7,743 nucleotides of DNA, from contig CALKYK010000344.1 of the NCBI GenBank assembly GCA_938003715.1, positions 1 to 7,743 of the forward strand, read 5' to 3'. Every line of letters begins with the position of its first letter. Position 1 is the stretch's first letter. Under the pieces are notes generated by a model that was not told the origin of the DNA, did no database searches, and was given only the letters and a program-made list of their open reading frames with translations. Source of the DNA: an uncultured Gammaproteobacteria bacterium (GTDB lineage Bacteria > Pseudomonadota > Gammaproteobacteria > Steroidobacterales > Woeseiaceae). A program made the translations under genes and the position numbers. This document shows positions 6,382 to 7,743 of this stretch, one piece after another.

Positions 6382-7131
6382 CTACCGCATTTCCCGCCCG
6401 GGTGCGTACAGCAGGCGCACGCTGTTGTGTCCGAGTAGCTCGGCCAGCTTGTCGCGCAGCTCGCGGCTCGGCCGCACGGTCCACTCGGGACCGAGGTTCA
6501 GCCGCGCTTCGGCGTCGGCGCCGACGTACTGCACCGCGACGTCGCAACTGCCTTCGCGATACGGCAGCAAAACGTCGTGCAGGCGGTGCAGGAGCCTCTG
6601 CCCCTGCCCGTTCGGCGCCAGCGACAGGATCATGCTGCGCGCATTCGTTTCGATCACGCGATCGATGTGCAGCACTTCCCTGGCGTTGACCTGCCAGGCG
6701 CCCATGAAGTCGTCGTAGCGCAGCGTGCCGCTGACGACCACGATCTCGTCTTTCGACAACAGGTGGCGGAAGGACTGGAACGCCTCGGTATACAGCACCG
6801 CCTCGAGGCGACCGGAGTCGTCGTCCAGTACGACGGTGTAGCGGTTGCCGCGTTTGCGGATATCCATGATCAGGCCGGCCACGGTCACCTCTCGGCGCGC
6901 TGCGGCGAAACTTCGGTCGCCGTTCTGCGGCGGCGGCTCCGAGGCCATGTCAGCGAGCGATCCGTCGACGAGAAATGCCGCGTCGCGGCGAATGGCGTCG
7001 AACGGGTGTCCCGTCAGGTACAGGCCGAGCGCCTCCTTCTCGTTGCGCAGCCGCTCGGCCTCCACCCATTCGCGCAACGGCGCCTGTTGCGGCGCCTCGG
7101 CGACGCCGGCCGGTCCGGCCGGCGCGGCCGG
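6382..7131 (-). CDS. dnaE: DNA polymerase III subunit alpha, C-terminal part after the frameshift
   Basis: This segment continues dnaE in a different reading frame from the upstream part and ends at TAG. After a Pro/Ala-rich linker it has the family block EWVEAERLRNEKEALGLYL followed by TGHP (21-43 of this segment). A clear OB-fold-like domain follows (about 81-150, containing VTVAGLIMDIRKRGNRYTVV). The end (about 151-249) fits the C-terminal region that in E. coli contacts the tau subunit of the clamp loader. No start codon with a ribosome site precedes this segment, so it is not read as an independent gene. It belongs to the same polymerase as 7133-7743, and dropping one base at the C4 run (7130-7133) joins the two into 452 codons. 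If the frameshift were real, these domains would be missing from the replicative polymerase. Confidence 0.9.
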   Translation of the reverse strand, partial: PAAPAGPAGVAEAPQQAPLREWVEAERLRNEKEALGLYLTGHPFDAIRRDAAFLVDGSLADMASEPPPQNGDRSFAAARREVTVAGLIMDIRKRGNRYTVVLDDDSGRLEAVLYTEAFQSFRHLLSKDEIVVVSGTLRYDDFMGAWQVNAREVLHIDRVIETNARSMILSLAPNGQGQRLLHRLHDVLLPYREGSCDVAVQYVGADAEARLNLGPEWTVRPSRELRDKLAELLGHNSVRLLYAPGREMR

Positions 7132-7743
7132 GGCCCGACCATTCCTTGAGCTCGGGCACCTCGCCCTCCGTCGGCGGCGGCTCCGGGGCTGCGATGCCGA
7201 ACATGTCGTTCTGCCCGGCGGCGCGGGCACGGGCCTCCTGCTCCGCCGTCTTCATCGCTTCGGGAAGCTCCTGCATCAGGCCGCGTCGCGATGCTGCAAA
7301 ATCGTCCATCGCGCCGGCCTTGATCATCGCCTCGAGCGCCCGGCGATTGAGTTTCTCGCCGTCGATGCGGCGGCTGAAATCCTTGAGGTCGCGATACTCT
7401 CCGTTCGCATTGCGTTCCGCGATCAGTGCGTCCACCGCACCGCGCCCGACGCCCTTGATGGCGCCGAGGCCGTACAGGATCGTCCGCTCGTCGGCGACGC
7501 TGAACTGGTACGCGGATCGATTCACGGACGGCGGTTTCAGGTCGATGCCGAGCTTCCGGCAGTCGTCCTTGATCATCACCAGGCGATCCGTGTGATCGAG
7601 GTCGGCACTCATGACCGCCGCCATGAACGCCGCCGGATAGTGCGCTTTCAGGTAGGCCGTCTGGTAGGCAAGCAGCGCGTAAGCGGCCGAGTGCGACTTG
7701 TTGAAGCCGTAGCCGGCGAACTTCTCCATCAGGTCGAAGATGC
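6950..7743 (-). CDS. dnaE: DNA polymerase III subunit alpha, 5'-partial, frameshifted near 7130
   Basis: This is the catalytic subunit of the replicative DNA polymerase; the N-terminal PHP and catalytic palm lie beyond the right window edge. The visible part begins IFDLMEKFAGYGFNKSHSAA (1-20), a hallmark of bacterial DnaE. The helix-hairpin-helix region includes LYGLGAIKGVGRGAVDAL (89-106) and LNRRALEAMIKAGAMDDF (131-148). QNDMF at 177-181 (bases 7199-7213) corresponds to the internal beta-clamp-binding motif (QADMF in E. coli). Family similarity stops after VPELKEWSG (195-203). The frame then runs through an Arg/Gly-rich tail unlike any DnaE to a TGA at 6950-6952, while the true continuation is in another frame at 7131-6382. 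The linkage to accA favours the main replicative DnaE over the DnaE2 mutagenesis paralogue. Confidence 0.93.
   Translation of the reverse strand, partial: IFDLMEKFAGYGFNKSHSAAYALLAYQTAYLKAHYPAAFMAAVMSADLDHTDRLVMIKDDCRKLGIDLKPPSVNRSAYQFSVADERTILYGLGAIKGVGRGAVDALIAERNANGEYRDLKDFSRRIDGEKLNRRALEAMIKAGAMDDFAASRRGLMQELPEAMKTAEQEARARAAGQNDMFGIAAPEPPPTEGEVPELKEWSGPGRAGRTGRRRRGAATGAVARMGGGRAAAQREGGARPVPDGTPVRRHSPRRGISRRRIAR
7104..7124. repeat. Perfect GC-only inverted repeat inside dnaE
   Basis: CGCCGGCCGG and CCGGCCGGCG are perfect 10-base reverse-complement arms separated by a single T. They lie in the Pro/Ala linker coding part of dnaE, 5 bases from the GGGGCCC run at 7130-7136. Such a palindrome can fold into a tight hairpin and is a known type of trouble spot for polymerases and sequencing, which bears on the nearby frameshift. 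Confidence 0.8.
7130..7136 (-). other. dnaE: Probable frameshift site in dnaE
   Basis: The minus-strand frame that encodes the clamp-binding motif and the frame that encodes the OB-fold differ by one base. The switch must fall between about 7066 (REWVEAERL) and 7138 (KEWS). The GGGGCCC run here is the best candidate: removing one of the four C on the coding strand gives SGPAAPAGPAGVAEAPQQAP, a plausible flexible linker. The exact base cannot be fixed without related sequences or reads. Confidence 0.65.

Noticed and set aside
7199..7743. Reading dnaE as the DnaE2 error-prone paralogue
   Set aside because: Adjacent accA and tilS give the usual context of the main replicative dnaE, and a QNDMF clamp-binding motif is present. 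Neither imuA nor imuB is nearby.

Overview
The window is a GC-rich stretch of chromosomal core genome. It holds six protein genes, all on the minus strand, so transcription runs from the right edge to the left. In that order they are dnaE (3' part only), accA, tilS, pyrG, kdsA and eno. From memory, this order matches Pseudomonas and other non-enteric gammaproteobacteria, where ftsB usually follows eno. kdsA makes an LPS precursor, so the cell has a Gram-negative outer membrane. The best guess is a high-GC gammaproteobacterium; the genus cannot be told from this sequence. No tRNA, rRNA, mobile element, CRISPR array, defence island or obviously transferred gene is visible.

Right part (about 4001-7743): dnaE (replicative polymerase), accA (first committed step of fatty acid synthesis) and tilS (lysidine modification of the tRNA-Ile anticodon) look like one transcription unit. 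Gaps are 66 and 20 bases. The dnaE-accA gap holds a 14-bp hairpin without a U-tract. A strong intrinsic terminator lies about 107 bases after the tilS stop. As given, dnaE is broken by a one-base frameshift inside a very GC-rich Pro/Ala linker, beside a perfect 10-bp inverted repeat. This is more likely a sequence error than real gene loss, but it needs checking.

Left part (21-3811): pyrG (CTP synthase), kdsA (KDO-8-phosphate synthase) and eno (enolase) form a tight unit. pyrG and kdsA overlap by ATGA, and kdsA and eno are 27 bases apart. The three are linked metabolically: eno supplies phosphoenolpyruvate, kdsA uses it to make KDO-8-P, and pyrG makes the CTP that later activates KDO.

No new multi-gene system is apparent. 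The points most worth a second look are: (1) PyrG carries Asn where the glutaminase catalytic His should be (QFNPEF instead of QFHPEF); (2) the dnaE frameshift; (3) the terminator only about 43 bases upstream of the pyrG start, which may act as an attenuator; (4) a complete metal-ligand set in KdsA; (5) a Leu replacing a conserved Asp in TilS.
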